This document shows positions 1-8,383 of a DNA stretch of 64,000 nucleotides, one piece after another (position 1 is the stretch's first letter; the number at the start of each line of letters is the position of its first letter). Where the stretch lies: assembly GCF_001428505.1 (NCBI RefSeq), contig NZ_LMHU01000001.1, positions 1,629,813 to 1,693,812 of the forward strand, given 5' to 3'. The notes beneath the pieces were generated by a model. It was not told the DNA's origin. It saw nothing but the letters and a program-made list of their open reading frames with translations, and searched no databases. The position numbers and the translations under genes are program-made. The stretch is from Terrabacter sp. Root181. Its GTDB lineage: Bacteria; Actinomycetota; Actinomycetes; Actinomycetales; Dermatophilaceae.

Positions 1-644
1 TCGTCGACGTAGGTGCCCATGAAGTCGTAGGAGCCGGCCTCGTCCCTCGCCTTGTCGAAGGGGACCCGCTTGACGTCCGTCAGGCCACCGCGGATCAGGT
101 CGTTGGCGCGCGTGGCGATGACGGACGTCGCATCGGTGTCGGCCGGGCCGCCGTGCGGCGGGTTGTACTTGAAACCGCCGTCGGCCGGCGGGTTGTGTGA
201 CGGCGTCACGACGATGCCGTCGGCGAGACCGCTTGCCCTCGAAGCCTTCCCGCGGTTGGCGCGCAGGATGGCGTGGGAGACGGCGGGGGTGGGCGTGAAG
301 CCGTCCCGGTCGTCGACGAGCACCTGCACCCCGTTGGCGACGAGCACCTCGAGGGCCGAGCGCCAGGCGGGCTCGGACAGCCCGTGCGTGTCGCGACCGA
401 TGAAGAGGGGCCCGTCGAAGCCCTGCGAGACGCGGTAGTCGACGATCGCTTGCGTCGTGGCGAGGATGTGGTCCTCGTTGAAGGCGGTGCGCAGGCTCGA
501 GCCCCGGTGGCCCGACGTCCCGAACGCGACCTGCTGGTCGGGGTCGTCGACGTCGGGGTGCCGGTCGTAGTAGGCCCCGATGAGGGCGTCGACGTCGACG
601 AGGTCCTGCGCCTCGGCCGGCTGGCCGGCGCGTGGGTGGGTCAT
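1..644 (-). CDS. pgm: phosphoglucomutase, alpha-D-glucose-specific (N-terminal part, cut by window edge)
   Basis: Interconverts glucose-1-phosphate and glucose-6-phosphate, which links the glycogen genes upstream to glycolysis. The 214 residues visible begin MTHPRAGQPAE and match the start of the E. coli Pgm family: a GTSGHRGS segment near residue 43, then TPTPAVS and the phosphoserine-loop motif TPSHNPP. The ATG at 644 overlaps the glgB stop by four bases (ATGA), so it is translationally coupled as the last visible gene of the glgE-treS-mak-glgB-pgm operon. The C-terminal half lies outside the window. The family is clear from the motifs; only the missing end is unknown. Confidence 0.93.
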   Translation of the reverse strand, partial: MTHPRAGQPAEAQDLVDVDALIGAYYDRHPDVDDPDQQVAFGTSGHRGSSLRTAFNEDHILATTQAIVDYRVSQGFDGPLFIGRDTHGLSEPAWRSALEVLVANGVQVLVDDRDGFTPTPAVSHAILRANRGKASRASGLADGIVVTPSHNPPADGGFKYNPPHGGPADTDATSVIATRANDLIRGGLTDVKRVPFDKARDEAGSYDFMGTYVD

Positions 645-2923
645 GAGGGGTCTCCGTTCGTCGTCGGGACGGCGTCGTCGCCCGAGCCGGTCCCGGCGGG
701 GAGGTCCGGGGCGGTGGGCTCGTCGACGGGGACGAGCCAGACGGTCGACAGGCGCGGGACCGTCAGGTCGGCGGCATACGGCTGCTGGTGCCAGGCCTCC
801 TCGCGTGCCTCGACGACGATGCCGGTGCTGCTCGGGGCGTCCGGGTGGTAGCCCGCGGTGTCGAGGACGACCGTCCACCTCCCGCCGCGCGGCAGGCCGA
901 TCCGGTAGGACTGCTGCGTCTCGCCGCTGAAGTTCATGACGCACGCGACCACGGGTGCGTCGGTTGCCCGGTCGCCGGTGCCGAAGCGCAGCCACGAGAA
1001 CGTGTTGTGGGCCGCGTCGTCGGCCTCGAGCCACTCGAAGCCCGAGCGGTCGGCGTCGAGCTCCCACAGCGCACGGTTGCCCCGGTACAGGCCGTTGAGG
1101 TCCTTGACGAGGTTGTGGACGCGGTAGTGGAGCGGTTGCTCGAGCAGCCACCAGTCGAGGCTGCGGCCCTCGGACCACTCGGACTCCTGCCCGAACTCGC
1201 AGCCCATGAAGAGCAGCTGCTTGCCGGGGTGGCACCACAGGTAGGCGAGGAAGGCCCGCAGCGTCGCGACCTGCTCCTCGCGGGGACCCCGCGACTTGCG
1301 CAGCAGCGAGCCCTTGCCGTGGACGACCTCGTCGTGGCTGATCGGCAGCACGAAGTTCTCGTCGAACGCGTACATGAGCGAGAAGGTCAGCTTGCCGTGG
1401 TGGTAGCTGCGGTAGATGGGCTCCTCGCCGAGGTACTTCAGCGAGTCGTTCATCCAGCCCATGTTCCACTTGAAGCCGAAGCCGAGGCCGCCCTCGTTGG
1501 TCGGCTTCGTGACGCCCGGCCACGTCGTCGACTCCTCGGCGATCGTGACGATGCCGCCGACCCGCTTGTACGCGGTGCCGTTGGTCTCCTTGAGCAGCTC
1601 GACGGCCTCGAGGTTCTCGCGCCCCCCGTCCTTGTTGGGCACCCACGCCCCGGCGTCGCGGGCGTAGTCGAGGTAGAGCATCGAGGCCACGCCGTCGACG
1701 CGCAGTCCGTCGAGGTGGAACTCCTCGAGCCAGTAGATGGCGTTGGCGACGAGGAAGTTGCGCACCTCGGGCCGGCCGTAGTCGAAGATGTTGGAGCCCC
1801 ACTCGGGGTGCCAGCCCTTGCGGGGGTCCGGGTGCTCGTAGAGCGGCAGGCCGTCAAAACGCGCGAGGGCCCACTCGTCGGTGGCGAAGTGCCCGGGCAC
1901 CCAGTCGAGCAGCACCCCGATGCCGGCCCGGTGCAGCTCGTCGACGAGGAAGCGGAAGTCGTCGGGTCGCCCCCAGCGTGAGCTCGGCGCGTAGTAGCCC
2001 GTGACGTGGTAGCCCCACGACGGGACGTACGGGTGCTCCATGACGGGGAGGAGCTCGACGTGGGTGAACCCCAGGTCGCGCACGTAGTTGACGAGGTGCT
2101 CGGCGAGCCCGCGGTAGCCGAGCTCCTGGCGCCACGATCCGAGGTGGACCTCGTAGATGCTCATCGGTCCCTGGTGGGCGTTGCTCGTGCGGCGGCGCTC
2201 CATCCAGTCGTCGTCGCGCCAGTCGTAGTGGGTCTCGGTGACGATGGCCGCCTGCTTGGGCGCGACCTCCGTCATCCGCGCCATCGGGTCGCTCTTGAGC
2301 CGGACGAGCTCGTCGGGGCCGCGCACGGCGAACTGGTAGTTCATCCCCTCCTGGGCGCCGGGCAGGAAGAGCTCCCAGATGCCGCTCTCGCCGAGCGCCC
2401 GCATGGGGTGCGAGCGGCGGTCCCAGTCGTTGAAGTCGCCGATGACGTGGACGGCCTTGGCGCGTGGCGCCCACACGGCGAAGGAGACACCCCAGACGTC
2501 ACCGAGAGGGCCCGGGTACTGGCGCACGTGCGCCCCGAGGACGGTCCACAGCTGCTCGTGGCGTCCCTCGTTGATGAGGTGGCGGTCGATCTCGCCGAGC
2601 GTCGGGGCGAACCGGTAGGGGTCGTCCTGCTCGTGCTCGACGCCGTCGCCGTACTCGACGAGGAGGCGGTAGTCGTGCGTCGTGCCGAAGTCGGGCGAGG
2701 TCATCGACCAGATGCCGTCGCGGACGTGCTGCAGGTCGACCCGCTCGCCCGAGTCGAGCCGGGCGCCGACGCGCGTCGCGAACGGACGGTAGGCCGTGAT
2801 CGTCAGCCCGCCCGGGCCGACGTGGTGGCCGAGCAGGTCGTGCGGCTGGCCGTTGCGGCCCTGGAGGAACGCCGTGATGGCGGCATCGTCGAGGGAGGGA
2901 CCGTGGGCGGTCTCGGTGGTCAT
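641..2923 (-). CDS. glgB: 1,4-alpha-glucan branching enzyme
   Basis: Introduces alpha-1,6 branches into the alpha-glucan made by GlgE. The protein has 760 residues from the ATG at 2923, normal for the family: an N-terminal domain and a CBM48-like beta domain (about residues 140-210), then a GH13 barrel. The nucleophile Asp410 lies in LRVDGVASMLY, the acid/base Glu463 in TIAEEST, and ISHDEVVHG supplies the third acidic residue. The ATG overlaps the stop of mak (ATGA), with GAGGAA just upstream inside mak as ribosome site. A longer reading frame runs 19 codons further upstream but lies inside mak, so the coupled start is preferred. Overlaps pgm by four bases downstream. Confidence 0.96.
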   Translation of the reverse strand: MTTETAHGPSLDDAAITAFLQGRNGQPHDLLGHHVGPGGLTITAYRPFATRVGARLDSGERVDLQHVRDGIWSMTSPDFGTTHDYRLLVEYGDGVEHEQDDPYRFAPTLGEIDRHLINEGRHEQLWTVLGAHVRQYPGPLGDVWGVSFAVWAPRAKAVHVIGDFNDWDRRSHPMRALGESGIWELFLPGAQEGMNYQFAVRGPDELVRLKSDPMARMTEVAPKQAAIVTETHYDWRDDDWMERRRTSNAHQGPMSIYEVHLGSWRQELGYRGLAEHLVNYVRDLGFTHVELLPVMEHPYVPSWGYHVTGYYAPSSRWGRPDDFRFLVDELHRAGIGVLLDWVPGHFATDEWALARFDGLPLYEHPDPRKGWHPEWGSNIFDYGRPEVRNFLVANAIYWLEEFHLDGLRVDGVASMLYLDYARDAGAWVPNKDGGRENLEAVELLKETNGTAYKRVGGIVTIAEESTTWPGVTKPTNEGGLGFGFKWNMGWMNDSLKYLGEEPIYRSYHHGKLTFSLMYAFDENFVLPISHDEVVHGKGSLLRKSRGPREEQVATLRAFLAYLWCHPGKQLLFMGCEFGQESEWSEGRSLDWWLLEQPLHYRVHNLVKDLNGLYRGNRALWELDADRSGFEWLEADDAAHNTFSWLRFGTGDRATDAPVVACVMNFSGETQQSYRIGLPRGGRWTVVLDTAGYHPDAPSSTGIVVEAREEAWHQQPYAADLTVPRLSTVWLVPVDEPTAPDLPAGTGSGDDAVPTTNGDPS

Positions 2924-4347
2924 GGCGTGCCTTCCTCGGTGGTGAGTCGCTCGACGGCGCCGAGCGGGATCGGCAGCCACGAGGGCCGGTTGCGGGCCTC
3001 GTAGACCACCTCGTAGAGCGCCTTGTCGAGCTCGAGCGCGCGCGTCAGGGCCTGGGCGTCGGCGTCGGGCGCACCTGCGACGGAGGCGTACCCGTCGAGG
3101 AAGGCGGTGCGGCAGGCTGCGGCCCAGGCCGTCGCGTCGACGGGCGACTCGGCCAGCGCGACGGAGCCGGCGGCGTAGTCGAACGAGCGCAGCATGCCGG
3201 CGACGTCGCGCGCCGTGAGGTCAGGGCGGACGCGTTCGGCGAGCGGGCGCAGCGGCTCACCCTCGAAGTCGAGGGCCACCCACCCGCGCTCGGCCACGTC
3301 GAGCACCTGGCCGAGGTGGTAGTCGCCGTGGATCCGCTGCAGGGGCGGCCAGTGGACGTCGCGCACGGACGCGACGACAAACTCGACGGCGGCCGAGCGG
3401 GACGCGAGGTCGGGCACGAGGGCCACGGCGGCGGCATACCGCTGGTGCATCGACGTCACGACCGCCTCGCGGGCCTCGGGAGTCACCTCGTGGGTGCCGA
3501 GCGAGTGCGCGAGAGCCGTGTGGATCTGCGCGGTCACGACGCCGAGGTCGCGGGCCCGGGCCGTGAAGTCCGTGCCCGAGGCGGCCGCGACGAGCGCCAC
3601 CCGCCAGGCGTCCTCGACGCCCGGGATGAACTCCTGCGCGAACGCGAGGTGGCCGCGCATCTCCGGGCCACCGGTCGGCGCGTCCCAGGCGCCCGCGAGG
3701 TGGCCGATGGCCATCGGGACGCGGTCGGAGCCCTCCTCGGTCAGGGCGGACTGCACGATGACGTCGGGGTTGTCGCCGTCCTGGAGGGTGCGGAAGACCT
3801 TGACGATGACCGGCTCGGCCGGGCCGCCGCCGGGGGCGGCCATGCGGCAGATGATCGAGGTGTTGGACTGCTCGCCGCTCAGCACGGTCGACGAGGACAC
3901 GGAGCCCTCGGCATGGCCCGTCGAGGAGCCGATGGCGAGGGCGTTGCTGCCCACCGACGCCTGCGCCTCGTCGGAGACGCCGGACCCGAGGATCGTCGCC
4001 ATGAGCTGGGAGACGTAGACGGGGTCGTGCGGTCCGTCGTAGACCCAGCGCGTGCCGAGGACGCTGTGCTCCATCGTGCCCAGCAGGGCGCGCTCGGCGC
4101 CGTCGAGCGGGGCGGCGCGGTAGGTGAGCGGCACCTGGTACACGACAGCGGGGGCGACGGCCTCGTCGGCGAGCAGGAGGGTCTCGCACCCGACCTCGCC
4201 CTCCGGGTCCTCGAAGCGGAAGCCGCCGACGCGGCGCAGCTGCGGCACGTGGCCCTTGCCGTGGTACCACCGCTGGCGCGGCATCCACTCGGTGACCATC
4301 TCGGTCTTGGTCGGCACGATCGACGCGCCCTTGTGCACGATGGCCAT
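2920..4347 (-). CDS. mak: maltokinase
   Basis: Phosphorylates maltose with ATP to maltose-1-phosphate, the donor used by GlgE. The 475-residue protein (actinobacterial Mak/Pep2 size) has an N-lobe with IVKVFR (Lys183) and kinase-like catalytic motifs HGDYH (340-344) and LDFEGEP (359-365), as in aminoglycoside-phosphotransferase-fold enzymes. The ATG at 4347 shares one base with the treS stop (TGATG). The open frame continues far upstream through treS in another frame, but that part is an Arg/Pro/Ala-rich shadow and is not coding. In many actinomycetes treS and mak are fused or adjacent, and TreS and Mak proteins form a complex, so the overlap fits a shared job. Confidence 0.95.
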   Translation of the reverse strand: MAIVHKGASIVPTKTEMVTEWMPRQRWYHGKGHVPQLRRVGGFRFEDPEGEVGCETLLLADEAVAPAVVYQVPLTYRAAPLDGAERALLGTMEHSVLGTRWVYDGPHDPVYVSQLMATILGSGVSDEAQASVGSNALAIGSSTGHAEGSVSSSTVLSGEQSNTSIICRMAAPGGGPAEPVIVKVFRTLQDGDNPDVIVQSALTEEGSDRVPMAIGHLAGAWDAPTGGPEMRGHLAFAQEFIPGVEDAWRVALVAAASGTDFTARARDLGVVTAQIHTALAHSLGTHEVTPEAREAVVTSMHQRYAAAVALVPDLASRSAAVEFVVASVRDVHWPPLQRIHGDYHLGQVLDVAERGWVALDFEGEPLRPLAERVRPDLTARDVAGMLRSFDYAAGSVALAESPVDATAWAAACRTAFLDGYASVAGAPDADAQALTRALELDKALYEVVYEARNRPSWLPIPLGAVERLTTEEGTP

Positions 4348-6053
4348 CAGCCGTGGTCCTCCCCGCCCCGCAGGCGGAGCCAGAAGAAGTCGCGGGAGCC
4401 GAGCGTCAGGGTGACCCGGCCGTCGCTCGCCACCCAGGGGAAGCCGCTGCCGCCGAACAGGTCGATCAGCTCGCGGCCCGCGAGGTGCTCCGGGAGCTGG
4501 ATCGTCGCGGCCTGCGGTCGGCTCGAGAGGTTGTTGACGCAGAGCACGGCCTCGCCGGGCTCGTTGCCGTCGGCCTCCATCGTGCGCGTGAACGAGAGGA
4601 TGGCGTCGTTGTCGGCCTCGACCACCGTGAAGTCGCCGAGCCCGAAGACGGGGTGGCGTCCGCGGACCTGGAGCATGCCGCGTACCCAGTGGAGCAGGGA
4701 GGCCGAGGAGGCCATCTGCGCCTCGACGTTGATGTTGTTGTAGTGGTAGACGAGGCTCGAGATGACCGGAAGGTAGAGCTTGCCCGGGTCGACGCTCGAG
4801 AAGCCGGCGTTGCGGTCGGGGGTCCACTGCATCGGGGTGCGCACCGCGTCGCGGTCGGTGAGCCAGATGTTGTCGCCCATCCCGATCTCGTCGCCGTAGT
4901 AGAGGCACGGCGACCCCGGCAGCGACAGGATCAACGCGTGGATGAGCTCGATCTCGGGCCGTGAGTTGTCGAGCAGGGGAGCGAGCCGGCGTCGGATGCC
5001 GACGTTGGCGCGCATGCGCGGGTCGGGGGCGTACCAGCCGTACATCGCGGCCCGCTCCTCGGGCGTCACCATCTCGAGCGTCAGCTCGTCGTGGTTGCGC
5101 AGGAAGGTGCCCCACTGCGTGCCGCTCGGGATGGCCGGGGTGTCCGCGAGCACGTCGATGATCGGCGCGGCGGTCTCCTCGCGGAGGGAGTAGTAGAGCC
5201 GCGGCATGACCGGGAAGTGGAAGCACATCTGGCACTCCGGCGCCTCCTCGGAGCCGAAGTAGTCGACGACCTCGGCGGGCGGCTGGTTGGCCTCCGCGAG
5301 CAGGATCCGGCCGGGGTACTCGGCGTCGACCATGGCGCGCAGCCTGGCGAGGAACTCGTGCGTGCGCGGGAGGTTCTCGCAGTTCGTGCCCTCCTCCTCG
5401 AAGAGGTAGGGGACCGCGTCGAGACGGAAGCCGTCGATGCCGAGGTCCATCCAGAAGCGCACGATGTCGAACATCGCCTCCTGCACGGCCTCGTTCTCGA
5501 AGTTGAGGTCGGGCTGGTGGCTGAAGAAGCGGTGCCAGAAGAACTGCCGGCGCACCGGGTCGAAGGTCCAGTTGGACACCTCGGTGTCGACGAAGATGAT
5601 GCGCGCGTCGTCGTAGCCGTCGTCGGTGTCGGACCAGACGTAGAAGTCGCCGTAGGGACCGTCGGGCTCCGCGCGGCTCGCCTGGAACCACGGGTGCTGG
5701 TCGCTCGTGTGGTTCATGACGAAGTCGGTGACGATGCGGATGCCGCGGGCGTGCGCCTGCGAGACGAGCTCGGTGAACTCGGGCAGCGTCCCGAACTCGG
5801 GCAGGACCGCCTTGTAGTCCGCGATGTCGTAGCCGCCGTCCCGGAGCGGGGACGCGTAGAAGGGCGGCAGCCACAGGCAGTCGACACCGAGCCACTGGAG
5901 GTAGTCGAGCCGGTTGATCAGGCCGGTGAAGTCACCGGCGCCGGAACCCTTCGAGTCGGCGAAGGCGCGGACGAGCACCTCGTAGAAGACCGCCTTCTTG
6001 AACCACTGCGGGTCGTGCTTCAGGCCGGGCTGGGACAGGTTGAGGCCCTGCAT
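4347..6053 (-). CDS. treS: trehalose synthase (maltose alpha-D-glucosyltransferase)
   Basis: Isomerises trehalose to maltose, feeding Mak and GlgE. 568 residues, slightly short of the 590-600 usual in mycobacteria but with all GH13 motifs: [11 protein letters not shown], the nucleophile Asp212 in [15 protein letters not shown], Glu254 in LLAEANQ and His321-Asp322 in [12 protein letters not shown]. The start at [10 protein letters not shown] is three bases after the glgE stop, giving tight operon spacing. The C-terminus ends in [13 protein letters not shown] and overlaps the start of mak by one base. Confidence 0.95.
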   Translation of the reverse strand: MQGLNLSQPGLKHDPQWFKKAVFYEVLVRAFADSKGSGAGDFTGLINRLDYLQWLGVDCLWLPPFYASPLRDGGYDIADYKAVLPEFGTLPEFTELVSQAHARGIRIVTDFVMNHTSDQHPWFQASRAEPDGPYGDFYVWSDTDDGYDDARIIFVDTEVSNWTFDPVRRQFFWHRFFSHQPDLNFENEAVQEAMFDIVRFWMDLGIDGFRLDAVPYLFEEEGTNCENLPRTHEFLARLRAMVDAEYPGRILLAEANQPPAEVVDYFGSEEAPECQMCFHFPVMPRLYYSLREETAAPIIDVLADTPAIPSGTQWGTFLRNHDELTLEMVTPEERAAMYGWYAPDPRMRANVGIRRRLAPLLDNSRPEIELIHALILSLPGSPCLYYGDEIGMGDNIWLTDRDAVRTPMQWTPDRNAGFSSVDPGKLYLPVISSLVYHYNNINVEAQMASSASLLHWVRGMLQVRGRHPVFGLGDFTVVEADNDAILSFTRTMEADGNEPGEAVLCVNNLSSRPQAATIQLPEHLAGRELIDLFGGSGFPWVASDGRVTLTLGSRDFFWLRLRGGEDHG

Positions 6054-6056
6054 GCG

Positions 6057-8261
6057 TCAGTGGCTCCTCACGTGGATGATGTGGACGGGCTCGGAGTCGG
6101 GACCGAGCCGCACGAAGTTGTCCTGGCGCCACTCCCACGTCTGGTTCGTGATGTGGTCGTGCGCGTCGAACGTCGACCACGTGGCCATACCCAGTGCCTC
6201 CATGTCGAGGTGCACCCACGTCTCACGGGTGGCGTGCGGGTCGAGGTTGGCGATGACGAGGACGGTGTCGCGCTCGCCGGTGGCCCGGTCGACCACGCGG
6301 GTCTTGCTGAAGACCATGACGTTCTCGTCGTCGGCCGCGTGGAAGCGCAGGTTGCGCAGCCAGTGCAGCGCGGGGTGCCAGCCGCGGATGTCGTTGAGCC
6401 GCTTGAGGTACCAGGCGAGCGAGCGGCTCTCGAGGGGGCCGCCCGGTTCGTAGAGGTACCACTGGCGGTCCTTGTACTCGTACTTCTCGTTGTCGATCTG
6501 CTCCTCGGCCCCCGGGCGTGCGACGTGCTCCATCAGCTCGTAGCCGGCGTAGATGCCGTAGGTCGGCGACATCGTCGCGGCGACCGCGGCGCGGAGCTTC
6601 CACGCGGTGGGCCCGCCGTACTGCATGTAAGGGGTGAGGATGTCGTGCGTCGTCGGCCAGAACGCCGGTCGCATGTAGGCCGACCCGGTGGCCTCGCCGG
6701 CGAGCTCGGTGCCGTACTCCTCGAGCTCCCACTTCGCGTTGCGCCAGGCGTAGTAGGTGTAGCTCTGCTGGAAGCCGGCCTTGGCGAGGTGGTGCATCAT
6801 CGCCGGCTTCGTGAACGCCTCGGACAGCCAGATCGTGTCGGGGTGCTCCTGGGCGACGTCGGCGATCAGCCACTGCCAGAAGGCGACCGGCTTGGTGTGA
6901 GGGTTGTCGACGCGGAAGATGCGCACGCCGTGGTCGAGCCAGACCTGGATGACCCGGCGCACCTCGGCGTAGGACCCCGCGGGGTCGTTGTCGAAGTTGA
7001 GCGGGTAGATGTCCTGGTACTTCTTCGGCGGGTTCTCGGCGTAGGCGATGGTGCCGTCGGCCCGGGTCGTGAAGAGGTCGGGGTGCGTCTGGACCCACGG
7101 GTGGTCAGGAGAGGCCTGGAGCGCGATGTCGAGCGCCACCTCCATGCCGACGCGGCGCGCCTCGGCGACGAAGTAGTCGAAGTCGTCGAACGTCCCAAGG
7201 TCGGGGTGGAGGGCGTCGTGCCCCCCGTCGGGCGAGCCGATGGCATAAGGGGATCCGGGATCGCCGGGCTGGGCGGTGAGGGTGTTGTTGCGACCCTTGC
7301 GCGCCGTCGTGCCGATCGGGTGGATCGGTGTCAGGTAGACGACGTCGAAGCCCATGTCGGCGATCGCGGGCAGCCGCTTCGCTGCGGACCGGAAGGTCCC
7401 GGAGACCCAGTCGCCGGTCTTCTCGTCGCGGTGCGCCCCCTCGGAGCGGGGGAAGATCTCGTACCAGGCGCCGTAGAGCGCGCGCTCGCGCTCGACGAGC
7501 AGGGTGTATGCCGGTGAGGTCGACACGAACTCGCGCAGCGGCACGAGCGCGGCGAGTCCCGTGATCTCGGGTGAGGTCGCCGCTCCGAAGCGGTGGGCGG
7601 CGGGGGCCCGGTTGTCGCTGAGGGCGACGACGCCCTTGTCGATCTCGGAGGCGTCGACACCGAGGCCGCGGACGGCGTCGGCGAAGCGCTCGAGCACGCG
7701 GACGCCCTCGGCGCACATGAGGTCCTCGTCGACGCCGGCGGCGATCTTGATGCCGGCGTCGTGGACCCACGTCGCGTAGGGGTCGGACCAGCCCTCGACG
7801 CGGTAGGTCCACCAGCCCTCGCGGTCGGCGACGACGGTGGCGGCCCACTCGGACAGACCGGGGTTGACGCTGTGCATCGCGAAGTAGTGGTCGGTGCCGT
7901 CGGGATCGGTGAGCACGGCCGTCGCGTTGACGGCGTCGTGGCCCTCGCGGAAGACCTTGGCCCGGACGGTGAACTCCTCGCCGACGACCGACTTCGCCGG
8001 GCGCGTGCCCCCGTCGACGAGCGGGCGGACGTCGCTGACGGGGATGCGTCCCATCGGGAGGGCGCCACCCGGCATGCCCTCGACGGTGGGCGGGGCGCTC
8101 ACGGGGTGGTCGGGGGCGAGGTGAACCGCTCCTGCCTCGGTGTCGTCGACGAACGCGGTGTCTGCGGTCGGGGTGGCATCGTCGCGTCGTGGTGCTTGGG
8201 GGGCGGCGCTGCGCACGCGGTTCGGCTTGCTGGAACGGGGCTTCTTCGCTGAGCCAGTCAC
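6057..8261 (-). CDS. glgE: alpha-1,4-glucan:maltose-1-phosphate maltosyltransferase
   Basis: Extends linear alpha-1,4-glucan with maltosyl units from maltose-1-phosphate; first gene of the operon. A GH13 enzyme: nucleophile Asp452 in IFRVDNPHTKP and acid Glu481 in WLSEAFTKP (numbered from the GTG at 8261). The conserved domain only begins near MGRIPVSDVRP, so the chosen start gives about 65 extra residues rich in Lys, Arg, Pro and Ala. Internal ATGs at 8078 or 8057 would give a 673- or 666-residue protein, closer to the usual length, and neither start has a strong ribosome site. The open frame runs on to 8360, but that part lies in the divergent promoter region shared with glgP. Product certain, start uncertain. 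Confidence 0.93.
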   Translation of the reverse strand: MTGSAKKPRSSKPNRVRSAAPQAPRRDDATPTADTAFVDDTEAGAVHLAPDHPVSAPPTVEGMPGGALPMGRIPVSDVRPLVDGGTRPAKSVVGEEFTVRAKVFREGHDAVNATAVLTDPDGTDHYFAMHSVNPGLSEWAATVVADREGWWTYRVEGWSDPYATWVHDAGIKIAAGVDEDLMCAEGVRVLERFADAVRGLGVDASEIDKGVVALSDNRAPAAHRFGAATSPEITGLAALVPLREFVSTSPAYTLLVERERALYGAWYEIFPRSEGAHRDEKTGDWVSGTFRSAAKRLPAIADMGFDVVYLTPIHPIGTTARKGRNNTLTAQPGDPGSPYAIGSPDGGHDALHPDLGTFDDFDYFVAEARRVGMEVALDIALQASPDHPWVQTHPDLFTTRADGTIAYAENPPKKYQDIYPLNFDNDPAGSYAEVRRVIQVWLDHGVRIFRVDNPHTKPVAFWQWLIADVAQEHPDTIWLSEAFTKPAMMHHLAKAGFQQSYTYYAWRNAKWELEEYGTELAGEATGSAYMRPAFWPTTHDILTPYMQYGGPTAWKLRAAVAATMSPTYGIYAGYELMEHVARPGAEEQIDNEKYEYKDRQWYLYEPGGPLESRSLAWYLKRLNDIRGWHPALHWLRNLRFHAADDENVMVFSKTRVVDRATGERDTVLVIANLDPHATRETWVHLDMEALGMATWSTFDAHDHITNQTWEWRQDNFVRLGPDSEPVHIIHVRSH

Positions 8262-8280
8262 GTGATCGACCGTATCGAAG

Positions 8281-8350
8281 TTGCAGCGTTTGGCCCATGA
8301 GGCGGTGCGCGTCCGTCCGGTGGGTGAAACCTCGCTGCAAGGGTTGCAAG
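8281..8350. promoter_or_regulatory. TTGCAG/TTGCAAG repeats in the glgE-glgP divergent region
   Basis: The region between glgE and glgP carries TTGCAG at 8281-8286 and a pair CTGCAAG-GG-TTGCAAG at 8335-8350, which on the minus strand reads as two directly repeated CTTGCA units. Repeated CTTGCA-type half-sites are typical of LacI-family maltose regulators (MalR type) in actinomycetes. A role in sugar control of the divergent glycogen genes is inferred; no regulator gene is present in this window. Confidence 0.35.
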
Positions 8351-8369
8351 AAGCCGACATGGAGACCCC

Positions 8370-8375
8370 TATGCT
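8370..8375 (+). promoter_or_regulatory. -10 box of glgP (leaderless)
   Basis: TATGCT ends 8 bases before the GTG at 8384, so transcription should begin at or next to the start codon. No Shine-Dalgarno sequence lies between them. Confidence 0.5.
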
Positions 8376-8383
8376 GTCCCCTT

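Noticed and set aside
4348-5895. In-frame upstream extension of mak into treS
   Set aside because: Would give a 991-residue protein, but the added part is out of frame with treS and has no motif; the coupled ATG at 4347 gives a normal maltokinase.
5091-7517. Long plus-strand open frame of 808 codons opposite treS and glgE
   Set aside because: Arg/Val/Glu/Asp-rich shadow of the real minus-strand genes, a known effect of GC-rich third positions; no recognisable domain.
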